From NCBI GenBank assembly GCA_035493955.1, contig DATJHI010000013.1:186001-250000 (forward strand): a DNA stretch of 64,000 nt, written 5' to 3'. Below are positions 7,765 through 16,275 of this stretch, piece by piece. A program made the translations under genes and the position numbers. Under the pieces are notes generated by a model. The model was not told where the DNA came from, ran no database searches, and saw nothing but the letters and a program-made list of their open reading frames with translations. Positions within the stretch are counted from its first letter, which is position 1; every line of letters starts with the position of its first letter. Origin of the DNA: NCED01 sp035493955. Its GTDB lineage: Bacteria > Pseudomonadota > Alphaproteobacteria > Caulobacterales > Caulobacteraceae.

Positions 7765-7799
7765 GCACATCTTTCCGGATCGTTAGCCCATGCGCGTCA

Positions 7800-8036
7800 A
7801 TGCGTTGGGAAGCGGTGATCGGTGGGAATCTTCGTCGGCTGCGAAAGGCTCAAGGCCTCAGCCAGGAGAAGCTCGCCGCGGAAGTCGAACTGGATATGCG
7901 CCAACTCGGCCGCATCGAACGCGGCGAGAGCTTCCCGAGTTTAGGCACGCTGATCAGGCTGGCTGAAATTTTGGATGTCGAACCGGCGGTGCTGCTCAGG
8001 CGCGAGTTTAGCGAGTCGGCGGGAAGGTCGGAATAG
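7800..8036 (+). CDS. XRE-family HTH regulator (island, second copy)
   Basis: A 78-aa Cro/CI-type DNA-binding protein: NLRRLRKAQGLSQEKLAAEVEL, then IERGESFPSLGTLIRLAEIL and a short C-terminal tail. It is made almost entirely of the HTH. The ATG at 7800 fits the domain start. The palindrome at 7746-7764 lies directly upstream, so self-repression and control of the divergent zinc-ribbon gene are likely. Whether it also acts on the large operon is not shown. Confidence 0.88.
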   Translation: MRWEAVIGGNLRRLRKAQGLSQEKLAAEVELDMRQLGRIERGESFPSLGTLIRLAEILDVEPAVLLRREFSESAGRSE

Positions 8037-8126
8037 TCTCCTCTGCGCCAGAAGCGGCCGTTGGCTTACTCCGCAAACGCGACATTGAGAACGCCGTTCA
8101 GAACCATATGGATCGCGAGTCACACC

Positions 8127-8405
8127 GTGGTTGGAAGCATCAAAGACCATGCCGCATACGCGCGACTGAAGCAGCTCCCGCCCAGAGAAGCGGCTCGCTG
8201 GGTTCTTGGAGAAATCCCGCTTGAACGGGCCGAGCCTGAGCTACGCAAGGAAGCGTTCCGGCGCGTCGCGAAGAACATTACCGCGGGCAAAGCGGAACGC
8301 GCAAAATGCGGTTTCAATTCGGACACCAACGGCGAGATCGCCCGAGCCATGGAATGGGCTTTCCAGGCCGGTCAAAAGGCAGCGCAAGAATCCTTACGAC
8401 GATAG
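8127..8405 (+). CDS. Hypothetical small protein (uncertain)
   Basis: A possible 92-aa protein, largely helical and charged (KQLPPREAARWVLGEIPLERAEPELRK split across two predicted helices), with no recognised domain. There is no ATG: a GTG at 8127 or a TTG at 8061 would be needed. It follows the second XRE gene and converges on the HEPN gene. The coding assignment rests on composition alone. Confidence 0.4.
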   Translation: MVGSIKDHAAYARLKQLPPREAARWVLGEIPLERAEPELRKEAFRRVAKNITAGKAERAKCGFNSDTNGEIARAMEWAFQAGQKAAQESLRR

Positions 8406-8448
8406 CCTTGTCGGCGTACGGCAATGTCGAGATCGGGCTTCTACGGAC

Positions 8449-9783
8449 CTAAAAGCGCGCCCATATCGAAGAATGAGGCTGACACGGCAGATGGTGTGCC
8501 AGCAGCTGTGTCAGCAACACCGAGCGGGTCGGCGGCGAGCTTGAGGCGCAGTCTAGCAAGGCGTTAGCGACACGCCGCGCTAGACGACGGGCCATTATCT
8601 TCTGGTCGGTCGAGATGGTCGTGAGTCCCGCCCGGCCGTGCACGAAGAGGCTGCGGATACGAAACAGGTCCCGGTAGGCTTGCGCGGCCGCCGGATCGTT
8701 GAGGAGACCGGCGACCTTGCGAGCCATCCGCTCGGTAGCGCTGAGGTTTCGTTGGGGCTTGGGGCGGAGCTTTCGGTCGTGGTCCGCTTCCTCCCCCAGC
8801 GCGGCCTCCAGCACCGTCATGTGGGCCAACAATTCATCGATGCCGGTTGAGGCGTGGGCGCGGACCATAAAGTGCTCGATCGGCGTCTGGAAAAGGTCCG
8901 TGATGCGGGCGGTTTCTAGTTTGCGCCACGCCTCTGCAAGGCCCTCGGCGAGCCCTTGCAGGTCGTCTCCGTCAAGTTGAAGGACGGAGGGCTGCTCGTC
9001 CTCGATGTCTTCGCCGTCTTGGCCGTGGTAGATCGTCGGCTCGAAGGTGAGCGATGCGGCATCCGGCGGGGCAGCGGGCTGGATCGCTAGGTCCGTGTCG
9101 ACCGTGTAGACCCACGGCAGATGGAAGCCGCGCCAGTCGACCGGCGTCATGGTTCCCCACGCTTCCCAAGGGGCCAATAGTAGGCAGAACACAGCCTCCT
9201 CAACCAGCTCAGGATAGCGGCGGGCCAAGGGATCGAAAGCGCCGAAGTCCTGGTCCATACGCTGGAAAAAGATGGGTATAGCCCGCGCTTCCGGCCTGGG
9301 ATCGATCGCGACCTCTTCCTCCAGGACGAGCCACTGCACCTGTGCGAGGCGAGCGAAATCGACGGACCGGCCTGGATAGACCCTCCCCAATCGTTCCGTG
9401 TCGAACAGGCCTTCAAGCTGTTCGGCGGTGAAACTGCTGATCCGAACGAGCCCAAACGACAAGACCGGCAGATCGTCAGCTAGGTCGAGAGGACAGAGAT
9501 GTCGGCGCCTAGTGGTCGTGGCGGAGAAGGCCCTTTGGAGGTCCGCGGCGATGGCTTCAGGATTTTCACGCGACGGCTGGGCACCCGGCCGCTCTGCGCA
9601 AGGCAGGCCGAGATTCCGCAGAGCATTCGACAGGGCGAAGGACACCCTTCCGCAGCCACACTGCTGGCGCAGGCGTTCGGCCAAGGCCTTAAACCGAGGA
9701 TCGGCCAAAAGGTTCGACGGGCCTGGGGCAGGAATGCTCCAGACTTCCTGAACGGCAGCGACTAGCAGCCCATCAACTGCCAT
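8449..9783 (-). CDS. HEPN-domain protein, last gene of the six-gene operon
   Basis: A 444-aa protein. The first 300 residues match no family I recognise. Residues about 303-420 look like an ApeA-type HEPN domain: IEHFMVRAHAS, LAHMTVLEAAL, then IRSLFVHG, which gives the R-x4-H motif (Arg377, His382) of HEPN ribonucleases. HEPN proteins commonly act as toxic RNases in defence systems. The start is the ATG at 9783; a GTG at 9789 is also possible, with GGGTGAG upstream. It lies 19 bases after the AAA+ ATPase gene, so the two are translated from one message. RNase activity is inferred. Confidence 0.72.
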   Translation of the reverse strand: MAVDGLLVAAVQEVWSIPAPGPSNLLADPRFKALAERLRQQCGCGRVSFALSNALRNLGLPCAERPGAQPSRENPEAIAADLQRAFSATTTRRRHLCPLDLADDLPVLSFGLVRISSFTAEQLEGLFDTERLGRVYPGRSVDFARLAQVQWLVLEEEVAIDPRPEARAIPIFFQRMDQDFGAFDPLARRYPELVEEAVFCLLLAPWEAWGTMTPVDWRGFHLPWVYTVDTDLAIQPAAPPDAASLTFEPTIYHGQDGEDIEDEQPSVLQLDGDDLQGLAEGLAEAWRKLETARITDLFQTPIEHFMVRAHASTGIDELLAHMTVLEAALGEEADHDRKLRPKPQRNLSATERMARKVAGLLNDPAAAQAYRDLFRIRSLFVHGRAGLTTISTDQKIMARRLARRVANALLDCASSSPPTRSVLLTQLLAHHLPCQPHSSIWARF

Positions 9784-9802
9784 CAGCACTCACCCTAAGG
9801 GG

Positions 9803-10954
9803 TCAAATCACCTCTTCGGTGATCCCCGACGCGTCGAGCTGCCCCACGGTAATCGCGCTCTGAGACGGGTCCAATTCCGCCAGCCGCGCTTCTTCGATCA
9901 ATTGCTGCATGACATTTACGACCTTCCGCGGCGTGCGGAAGGTGAGCTGGCCAAGCACCGCTTCCAAGGCGTCAGGCGTGAACGGGAATGCGCCCTTACG
10001 CGCAGCATCCGTGCCATCGTCTCGGCTGTCGTCCATGACGTGCGTGGCGAAATCGACGGCAGCAGCGCGGTCGAAGGGTTTGAACTCGATTTGGCGGCTG
10101 ACGCGCGTCAGGACGTACTCGGTGAAGATGGAAGGCAGGATTTCTTGCTCAGCCGAAACGGCCAGAACGAGGCCGAAGCAATTGGGGCATAGGTCATAGA
10201 GGTGCCGGATAAGGTCGTTGACCTCTAGAACCTCTTTCGTCGAGGCCTGAAGCAGGACATCCAACTCGTCGATCATCAAATGGACCGATTGGCGGAAGCG
10301 CCTCACCTCGTCCTTGAAGCGCATCTCATAGACAAACAGATTGGCCAGCCGCGTGAACGTAATCATCGCTTGGTAGTCAGTTTGGCCCTTGGGCGCCAAG
10401 AAGCCGCGCATGGTCTCCTCCGTCTCGTGACGGAAAAGGTCCTTCGCAAAATTATAGAGCTCTACCGCCGGAACGAGCCGTTCGATGATGTCATCGTTGG
10501 ACGCGGTGGCGCCGACGTCGTTCTCGCCGGTGTGCTGGTTGACGCACCTTTGCAGGAAGGTGCGGTAGTGAAGGGCGTCCTCGACGAGCCCGGTTTTCGC
10601 GATCAGATCATCCTGGAAGGCGCCGCCAAACGTTAGCTTGCCTTTGTCCTTCTTGAGGGTCGGAACGTAGTAGGCAGTGGATTTGCCGCCGTCTTCCATA
10701 TGCCGAAGCCAGTGAATGCCCCACAGCAGGGCGTGCGACTTGCCCGTGCCATACGCGCCGTAGAGCAAGGTCAGGTTGGTATTGCCAACCTGTTCGGCAC
10801 GTGATCGCAGCAGGAACTTCTGAAGCTGCTCGCGCTCCTTCACTTGGCCTGCCCATATGGCGAGCCGCGGATCGTCATCGAACGTCGCGTTCGACCGGAA
10901 CGGGTTTCCAGTAAGATTGCAGGCCTTGTAGAACGTCGCGTTGTCGACAGGCAT
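9803..10954 (-). CDS. AAA+ ATPase (Orc/Cdc6-like), island operon
   Basis: A 383-aa NTPase. Walker A is GAYGTGKS (about 66-73) and Walker B is VHLMIDELD (about 224-232). VLAVSAEQE may be sensor 1, and a later FRTPRKVVNVMQQ resembles the sensor-2/lid region of Orc1/Cdc6 and related STAND-like ATPases. The start MPVDNATF at 10954 is fixed by an AGGAGG six bases upstream (10961-10966), which overlaps the stop of the preceding gene. No nuclease domain is fused. It probably powers or regulates the nuclease-like proteins encoded on both sides; that role is inferred. Confidence 0.82.
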   Translation of the reverse strand: MPVDNATFYKACNLTGNPFRSNATFDDDPRLAIWAGQVKEREQLQKFLLRSRAEQVGNTNLTLLYGAYGTGKSHALLWGIHWLRHMEDGGKSTAYYVPTLKKDKGKLTFGGAFQDDLIAKTGLVEDALHYRTFLQRCVNQHTGENDVGATASNDDIIERLVPAVELYNFAKDLFRHETEETMRGFLAPKGQTDYQAMITFTRLANLFVYEMRFKDEVRRFRQSVHLMIDELDVLLQASTKEVLEVNDLIRHLYDLCPNCFGLVLAVSAEQEILPSIFTEYVLTRVSRQIEFKPFDRAAAVDFATHVMDDSRDDGTDAARKGAFPFTPDALEAVLGQLTFRTPRKVVNVMQQLIEEARLAELDPSQSAITVGQLDASGITEEVI

Positions 10955-10964
10955 CAGCCGCCTC

Positions 10965-11837
10965 CTAGTGCAACGCGAAGCGTTGGAGATGATCCTCCAG
11001 CGACAGCGCATCGTCCGCCAGTTTCATTAGATATTCGCTAGAGCCGTCGAGATCATCACCCGCGATCTCGTAGCAGAGTTCCTCATGGATATCGTCAGCG
11101 CCGGCGACCCCGAGCCCGGCCTCTGTCAGTTCCGAGGAGCCAACAACACCGATGGAGCCGACGTGCGCCATTTCCGCGTCCAGCCGATTAGGGTCCACCT
11201 CGAATAGAAGCATTCTGGCGTTGATGCGTGGATGGACCAAGAGATCGACCCCCCGCCCTGCAAGCCAGCGATACTGCGTCAGATCGCGCTGCGCCGGCGG
11301 CTTGGTTATGACCGACACCGTGCCGTTAAATTCGAGTACCGCGTCGATCAATCGCCCGATCAGTCCCACCGGGCTGAAAAGCGTGACGGAGAGCCGCGGC
11401 GTGACAAACGCCACGTTTCGGTGCGGCACCAGAACGCGCGAGGCGACCACCTCACGCAGCAACCGGGGCTCCGATGTCTTCAGATATCGGGGGTTCCGAT
11501 GCGACGTGAGCGCGTCGAGACCGGCTGGTGTTTCACGGATCGCCACTGCGGCCACTAGGTCTTGTGGCGCCTGAAGCCGATCCTCGATCGAGTGCGAGCC
11601 CGCCCGGTACCAGTACACATCCTCGCCGCGTCGCAGGAAAATCGCGCGGTAGGCCGTGTTTTGGCGGCTGACATAGCGAATCCAGCCGCCCTCAATGCCC
11701 CGGTAGCGGTGATCATCAGCGTCCGCTTCAAAGCCGCCGTCGGCGCCGACAATCTTGCTCAACACCCGGGCTGCGAAGTTCGCGTCGCTGTGTTCGATGA
11801 GGTCACGCAAGAATTCGCGGCACAGGAAGGTTGCCAT
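10965..11837 (-). CDS. RelE-like plus degenerate phospholipase D-like protein
   Basis: A 290-aa two-part protein. Residues about 20-90 (YRAIFLRRGEDVYWYRAG, HSIEDRL) resemble the core of RelE/HigB-type toxins. Residues about 125-245 resemble the DNA-repair or restriction type of phospholipase D fold: LVHPRINARMLLFEVD, then VGSSELTEAGLG. In active enzymes these stretches read HxK and GSxN. Here HxK is replaced by NAR (206-208) and the Asn by Glu, so the site looks inactive. It may bind nucleic acid or scaffold the complex instead. GAGGGCG precedes the ATG. The gaps to its neighbours are 8 and 10 bases. Confidence 0.65.
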   Translation of the reverse strand: MATFLCREFLRDLIEHSDANFAARVLSKIVGADGGFEADADDHRYRGIEGGWIRYVSRQNTAYRAIFLRRGEDVYWYRAGSHSIEDRLQAPQDLVAAVAIRETPAGLDALTSHRNPRYLKTSEPRLLREVVASRVLVPHRNVAFVTPRLSVTLFSPVGLIGRLIDAVLEFNGTVSVITKPPAQRDLTQYRWLAGRGVDLLVHPRINARMLLFEVDPNRLDAEMAHVGSIGVVGSSELTEAGLGVAGADDIHEELCYEIAGDDLDGSSEYLMKLADDALSLEDHLQRFALH

Positions 11838-11845
11838 CTGCGCCC

Positions 11846-13033
11846 TCAGATCGAGAGAGCGGATTCGGCGAGGCGCGATGGCCGCGCCACGATGCGGGGC
11901 GACGGCGATCTCTGCTCGTGGTCAATAAGCGCCGGATAGTCCGCCACGGAATCCCGCCCTATCGAAAGACTCAGCGCGCATCGGTAAGCAACCCTAGCGG
12001 GCAACTCGGTCCGCACAATGCTCTTCGAGGTATTCAGCGCTCGATAGGTCTGCACGAGCTGGCGCAAGAGGGACACCTCATCCTCGCCGCCCTCCGCATC
12101 CGCGGCCCCTACCAACCCTATGCCGCGGCCGATCAGCAACATGAACGACCACGAGTCCAGCGCCGGAAACTCCGCCTCCCGCAGCGCCATGTACGCAGGG
12201 CTTAGCAGTTCGTGCCCCAACGGCCACATGGCGATGCAGGAGGGACCGCAATAGCCCGCTCCGGCCAACGTCTTCAGCAGTCGTTCGCCTGCCGGTGTGG
12301 GCACTCCTGAATCAGAGGCAAGGCCCAGGGACACCGCCCAGGCTTTTCGGCGCGGTAGCGCCTTCGCCAGATAGGGGCCGGAAATCTTTGGCTCGGGCCG
12401 ACTGACCTGCGGAGCCAAGGCGCCACGCGCCTGCCGCAACCGTGCCGGGTCAGGCGCGTCGCCGAGCCCACCCTTTCCACGGCTGCCGGGGTTGTTCTCC
12501 TGGGCTTCTACATTAATCGCGCTGTAGATGGCGGCGCGCTGGTGCGAGGACGAAAAATAGCCTTCGAGAAGCGTCCATTTGAACTCGATCATCCGCAGCA
12601 GCCGCTTGGCGAATTCCTCCGGGTCGAAGCAGGCGGCGAGCGCGTTGAAGAAAATATCGCCGTCCGCCAAGGCCAAGCTGTAGGCGAAAATAAACCTCGC
12701 ACTGTCCCTGAAGGCGTCGCCATCCCCTTGGAGCTTCATGAGCATTCCCAGGGCGTCGCCGGCCTCCAGCACGGCGACTTCACCGCGACGAACGTCGACG
12801 ACGCCAAGGCTGCGTAGGACGTCTAGGATATGCTCGTTGTTCCGATCGAGCCCCCATCCGCTCGGCTTCGAGGAGTGGAGTAGCCGGCTGATGTCGGCGT
12901 AGCTCAAAGTGTCTTGGCCGCCATAGAGACGTGCGAAATCGTTCAGTCGCTCAAGCGTATGCTCAAGGCCGACCGAGTAGCCGATCTTCCGAATGAAGAC
13001 CGAAAATTCCTTAGATGGGACTCTGTCCACCAT
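11846..13033 (-). CDS. Unknown operon protein with winged-helix-like segments
   Basis: A 395-aa protein I do not recognise. Two stretches look like winged helices: residues about 45-100 (YADISRLLHSS, ILDVLRSLGVVDVRRGEVAVLEAG) and about 225-260 (AWAVSLGLASDSGVPTPAGERLLKTLA). A charged Pro/Gly linker lies between them at about 175-200. There are no Walker, nuclease or methylase motifs. It overlaps the HerA-type ATPase gene by 23 bases, so the pair is translationally coupled. DNA binding or adaptor function within the operon is a guess from these features. Confidence 0.7.
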   Translation of the reverse strand: MVDRVPSKEFSVFIRKIGYSVGLEHTLERLNDFARLYGGQDTLSYADISRLLHSSKPSGWGLDRNNEHILDVLRSLGVVDVRRGEVAVLEAGDALGMLMKLQGDGDAFRDSARFIFAYSLALADGDIFFNALAACFDPEEFAKRLLRMIEFKWTLLEGYFSSSHQRAAIYSAINVEAQENNPGSRGKGGLGDAPDPARLRQARGALAPQVSRPEPKISGPYLAKALPRRKAWAVSLGLASDSGVPTPAGERLLKTLAGAGYCGPSCIAMWPLGHELLSPAYMALREAEFPALDSWSFMLLIGRGIGLVGAADAEGGEDEVSLLRQLVQTYRALNTSKSIVRTELPARVAYRCALSLSIGRDSVADYPALIDHEQRSPSPRIVARPSRLAESALSI

Positions 13034-14402
13034 GGGCTGTCACTCTCGGTCGCATCTGCACAAGTACGGTCCGGCTAGTCGCATGATCTCCCACAAAGCA
13101 TTGGCCGGCTTCGACAAGCCGGAGAATGTCGCCGAAGTCCGACAGCTTGGTTCCGCCGATCCGCAGTCCACTAAGCGTCTTGGTTGGAATCCGGCCGATC
13201 GCCGCGTTGATGTCGCTTTGAAAAGTCAGCCGGTGCGAAAGCGACAAATTGACTTGGCTCAGCACACGATCGTCCACGGCTGACGGCTGCTGGGTGGCGA
13301 GAACCAAAGACAGGCCGGCGTCACGGCCCCGCTTGACGTATTCGACCAGCGCCTCGCGGGCGGGTGACGCCCCGCTGTTGGGGCAGACCACATGAGCTTC
13401 ATCCACGAGCAGCCATACACGGCTCGGGAACTCGCGGTCGGGCTTATCCTTGCCAAAGAAATCGGAAACGCGTCGTTGTTGGTGGTAGCGCCCCATAACG
13501 ATGAAAAGCTGGCGGGCCAGAATGGCGGTGACGAGCGCCTTGTCGTCATCGCGAAGATCTCGAAGCATGAAGATATTGCACCGACCGCCGACAAGGAGGT
13601 CTTGAATGTTGATCCCGTTGGGATCGAACAGCCCGGTGCGGCTGTAGTCCGTCAGTCGATAGATGACGACGTTTCGCGAACTCTCGGCCACTGAGGCCGA
13701 CAGTCGGCCTTCCCGCAAGAGTCGCACCATGTCGTCGAGGGAAAAGTCTTCACCTTCCAGCTTTTCAAGGATCTCGGCCAAGAGGTGCCCCTGGGGTCCA
13801 TAAACCTCCTGGCCCAACAGGGCGCACCATTCCTCATGCAGGACGTCGCGGGGCCGTAGCGTCAGCTCCTTCTCGTCGCCGAGAAACTTGGTCGCGCCCT
13901 TCGGAACGAACACCGCAGCGTCGGCCAGCCCATTGGCTTGCAGATTCCAGTCCGCGAGTTCGCCGAGCTGTGACCGGCTGGCGTCACCCTGGGGCGGATA
14001 GCGCAGGGTCCAAAACTGGCTCTGCGTGTCGATAAGAAATGTGGCGACCGGGGTGATGTTTTGTTGAACCGGCGACGGCTCGTTGAGGCGGGCCAGCCCC
14101 TCAATGATGATCCCGAGGTCCATGCTCTTGCCACTTCCACGCGTGCCAGTGATGTAGATCACGTGGGGAAATTTGGTGTCGAGCCAGGCGTCGGCGCCGA
14201 GCAAGCTTGTGCCCGTGGCGGTCTCAAACACCTTGCCGAGATAGAGAAGATCGTTTGGTTCTTCAGCCCTGGCGGCGCGGCCGAAGATCAGGTTCTTGCC
14301 CTTGGGGCTGTAGTTGTATTTCACGATGGGATCGAGCGCCACGTAAGGGCTTTGCTCGATGGCCTTCCCGAAAGACTCAGAGAGCTTGTTCGAGAACGCC
14401 AT
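13011..14402 (-). CDS. HerA/FtsK-type DNA-translocating ATPase
   Basis: A 463-aa motor protein of the HerA-FtsK class. Walker A is TGTRGSGKS (about 85-93) and Walker B is VWLLVDEAH (about 329-337). KRGRDAGLSLVLATQQPS after Walker B is typical of HerA. The N-terminal HAS-barrel of true HerA is short or absent. HerA-type pumps form hexameric rings and work with nucleases in repair and in several phage-defence systems. The start MAFSNKLSES at 14402, with AAGGA upstream, is preferred over an upstream Met at 14441. It overlaps the preceding gene by 26 bases and the next gene by 23. Confidence 0.85.
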   Translation of the reverse strand: MAFSNKLSESFGKAIEQSPYVALDPIVKYNYSPKGKNLIFGRAARAEEPNDLLYLGKVFETATGTSLLGADAWLDTKFPHVIYITGTRGSGKSMDLGIIIEGLARLNEPSPVQQNITPVATFLIDTQSQFWTLRYPPQGDASRSQLGELADWNLQANGLADAAVFVPKGATKFLGDEKELTLRPRDVLHEEWCALLGQEVYGPQGHLLAEILEKLEGEDFSLDDMVRLLREGRLSASVAESSRNVVIYRLTDYSRTGLFDPNGINIQDLLVGGRCNIFMLRDLRDDDKALVTAILARQLFIVMGRYHQQRRVSDFFGKDKPDREFPSRVWLLVDEAHVVCPNSGASPAREALVEYVKRGRDAGLSLVLATQQPSAVDDRVLSQVNLSLSHRLTFQSDINAAIGRIPTKTLSGLRIGGTKLSDFGDILRLVEAGQCFVGDHATSRTVLVQMRPRVTAHGGQSPI

Positions 14403-16275
14403 GCGCGTAGTCCTTCCATGCCAGCGTCGTGCATCCGCCACCGGTCCGCAGGGCCAAGATTCGCTGAGGTCTCAAAGCGCCTATGAAATGGGCGTGGTTG
14501 GCAGCGGCGACGAAAGCGATCCGCTGCTCCTGTCGCACGGTCTCGCGCAGTTTGTGGGCGACGATCCGAGCGGTTAACGGGTCTAGATCAGAACAAAACT
14601 CATCGACCAGCCATACCTGCGCGTCACCGAGTATGAGGTCTGCCAGCATGGCGCGATAACGCTGCCCCCGGCTGAGCATTTCAAACGGCTTGAGAAAGAC
14701 CAAGGCCTCGCTGAGACCCACCCGTGCGAGCGCATCGAAGGCGCGCTCTGGCCCGTGCTTTTCGGCAAGGTATTCGAAGAGTGGGGCGTCCGCCGGAAAC
14801 GGCGTCAAACGGGCGACGGAGTAAGCCGCTGGCGTAATCGCCCCGTGCATATCCACCGTCGCCGAATGCCAGGTAGGATCGAGGCGATCCAGCAGGATGC
14901 TTTTGCCGCAGCCACTGGCGCCCGCGACAAAGGTCACCGTGCCCGCCTGAACTGTGAGACTGAGAGGACCGACAATACGCGTGCGCACGGTCTTTGTGGT
15001 GATACCGAAGCTGTCCATCACCAGCCGGCTGTGATCGGTCAGTGGAAGATCGTAGTTGGAGTGCAGGTCGAGGTCGCAAATCGTGAGTTCTTGTAGCGCC
15101 GTGGATCGAACGTGCTCGCGCTTCGATGCCATCGCCAGCGCGCCAGCCTTGACGTAGGCGTCAGACGCCTCATCAAGCCCAATCATGTAATAGGGTATGG
15201 GCGAGCGGATCACTGGGCGCAGCGCTAACCACTCGTCGACCGTCATCTCCTTCCACGGGTCGTCATGCTGCAGCACATCGGCGACCCTAGAGCGCAAGGC
15301 TTCGAAGCTATCGCCTGTGACGCCACGATAGTCCTCGAAGAAGGCGTGGTAGCGCCGCTGCAGGCTCATGATCCCGGAAGAGCCCTTCGCGCCCTTGTTG
15401 ATGCTGCCTAAGTCCTTGGCCAGCCGAGCGCGGTTGCCCTCCGTGTCGCCCAGATAGTGAAAACCGCAGCTTGACACAAAATCGATGTGCCGCAGCATTT
15501 CCGCGGAGATCTCCAGGAAGAGAACGCGCTTGCCGCCAATGTGCCACCGCTCGCGCACAAAGCTGACGGCAGCCTTAACAAGGATTCCCGAAAGGCTGCC
15601 CCCTCTCAATTCGGGGTTGACCACGACACGGGCGATCCGGGCGATGCGGTTGACGAGTGTCTGACCACCCTTGGCCCAGGACGTCCATGCCACATCAAGC
15701 GTCGGATGTTGAAAGGGCCGAGCGAACGCGAGGTGCCGAGGCTTGGCCATCATCAAAGGCATCTGAAGCTCGATATAGCCCGCGCTGGTCCATTGGCCTG
15801 CGAGCTTCAGTTGCAGCAGGAGAACGGCGCGCCGCCCGCCCGTGCCTTTACGGTGCGCACCCAAATCCTCGACATCGCCGGAGAGGTCCAAGCCGCGGTA
15901 GTGAAATGCTTCTAGAAGGGCGTAGTCCCGGAAATCGTCCTCGGTGGAAAGCTCCACCACTCGGGTCTCAACCTGCTCGCCTGCAAACACATGCGTGGCG
16001 TAGAGCGAGTAGAACGGTGAGACCTGAATCTGCGTGTCGTCCTCTCCGAGGACCCAGATGCGACGTTCAAGCCCATCGCCGACGAGCAGCCGATCCCTTT
16101 CGCCCACCATTGCGAAGCGGTGCAGCGGCAGAAGGCCCCGCTCTCCGGCGCGGCCTTCGACGGAGACCCGCTTGACGATGCCCTTTGATGAGATGCCGAC
16201 GACGCGAAGGCCGCAGCCCTCGTCACAATCCGTCCCTCGCCGAGCTCTTGCCACGCCATTGAGAATAATAGTCAT
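14377..16275 (-). CDS. GNAT acyltransferase-ABC ATPase fusion (COG2401-type), first gene of the operon
   Basis: A 632-aa fusion. Residues about 105-290 form a GNAT-like acyltransferase: EAFHYRG at 123-129 and acyl-CoA loop IARVVVNPELRGGSLSGIL near 214-232. Residues about 430-620 form a single ABC ATPase: Walker A GASGCGKS (452-459), signature LSRGQ (534-538) in place of LSGGQ, Walker B VWLVDEF (554-560), and the switch region NHAHF near 593-597. No membrane segment is present, so it is not a transporter. This is the layout of proteins annotated as an ABC-type ATPase fused to a predicted acetyltransferase. A 17-bp palindrome lies about 75 bases upstream. Confidence 0.85.
   Translation of the reverse strand: MTIILNGVARARRGTDCDEGCGLRVVGISSKGIVKRVSVEGRAGERGLLPLHRFAMVGERDRLLVGDGLERRIWVLGEDDTQIQVSPFYSLYATHVFAGEQVETRVVELSTEDDFRDYALLEAFHYRGLDLSGDVEDLGAHRKGTGGRRAVLLLQLKLAGQWTSAGYIELQMPLMMAKPRHLAFARPFQHPTLDVAWTSWAKGGQTLVNRIARIARVVVNPELRGGSLSGILVKAAVSFVRERWHIGGKRVLFLEISAEMLRHIDFVSSCGFHYLGDTEGNRARLAKDLGSINKGAKGSSGIMSLQRRYHAFFEDYRGVTGDSFEALRSRVADVLQHDDPWKEMTVDEWLALRPVIRSPIPYYMIGLDEASDAYVKAGALAMASKREHVRSTALQELTICDLDLHSNYDLPLTDHSRLVMDSFGITTKTVRTRIVGPLSLTVQAGTVTFVAGASGCGKSILLDRLDPTWHSATVDMHGAITPAAYSVARLTPFPADAPLFEYLAEKHGPERAFDALARVGLSEALVFLKPFEMLSRGQRYRAMLADLILGDAQVWLVDEFCSDLDPLTARIVAHKLRETVRQEQRIAFVAAANHAHFIGALRPQRILALRTGGGCTTLAWKDYAHGVLEQAL

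Noticed and set aside
8449..16275. BREX, DISARM, Dnd/Ssp or Wadjet assignment for the operon
   Set aside because: None of the hallmark genes is present: no PglZ or BrxC, no methyltransferase, no cysteine desulphurase or DndCDE-like proteins, no MukBEF-like JetABC.
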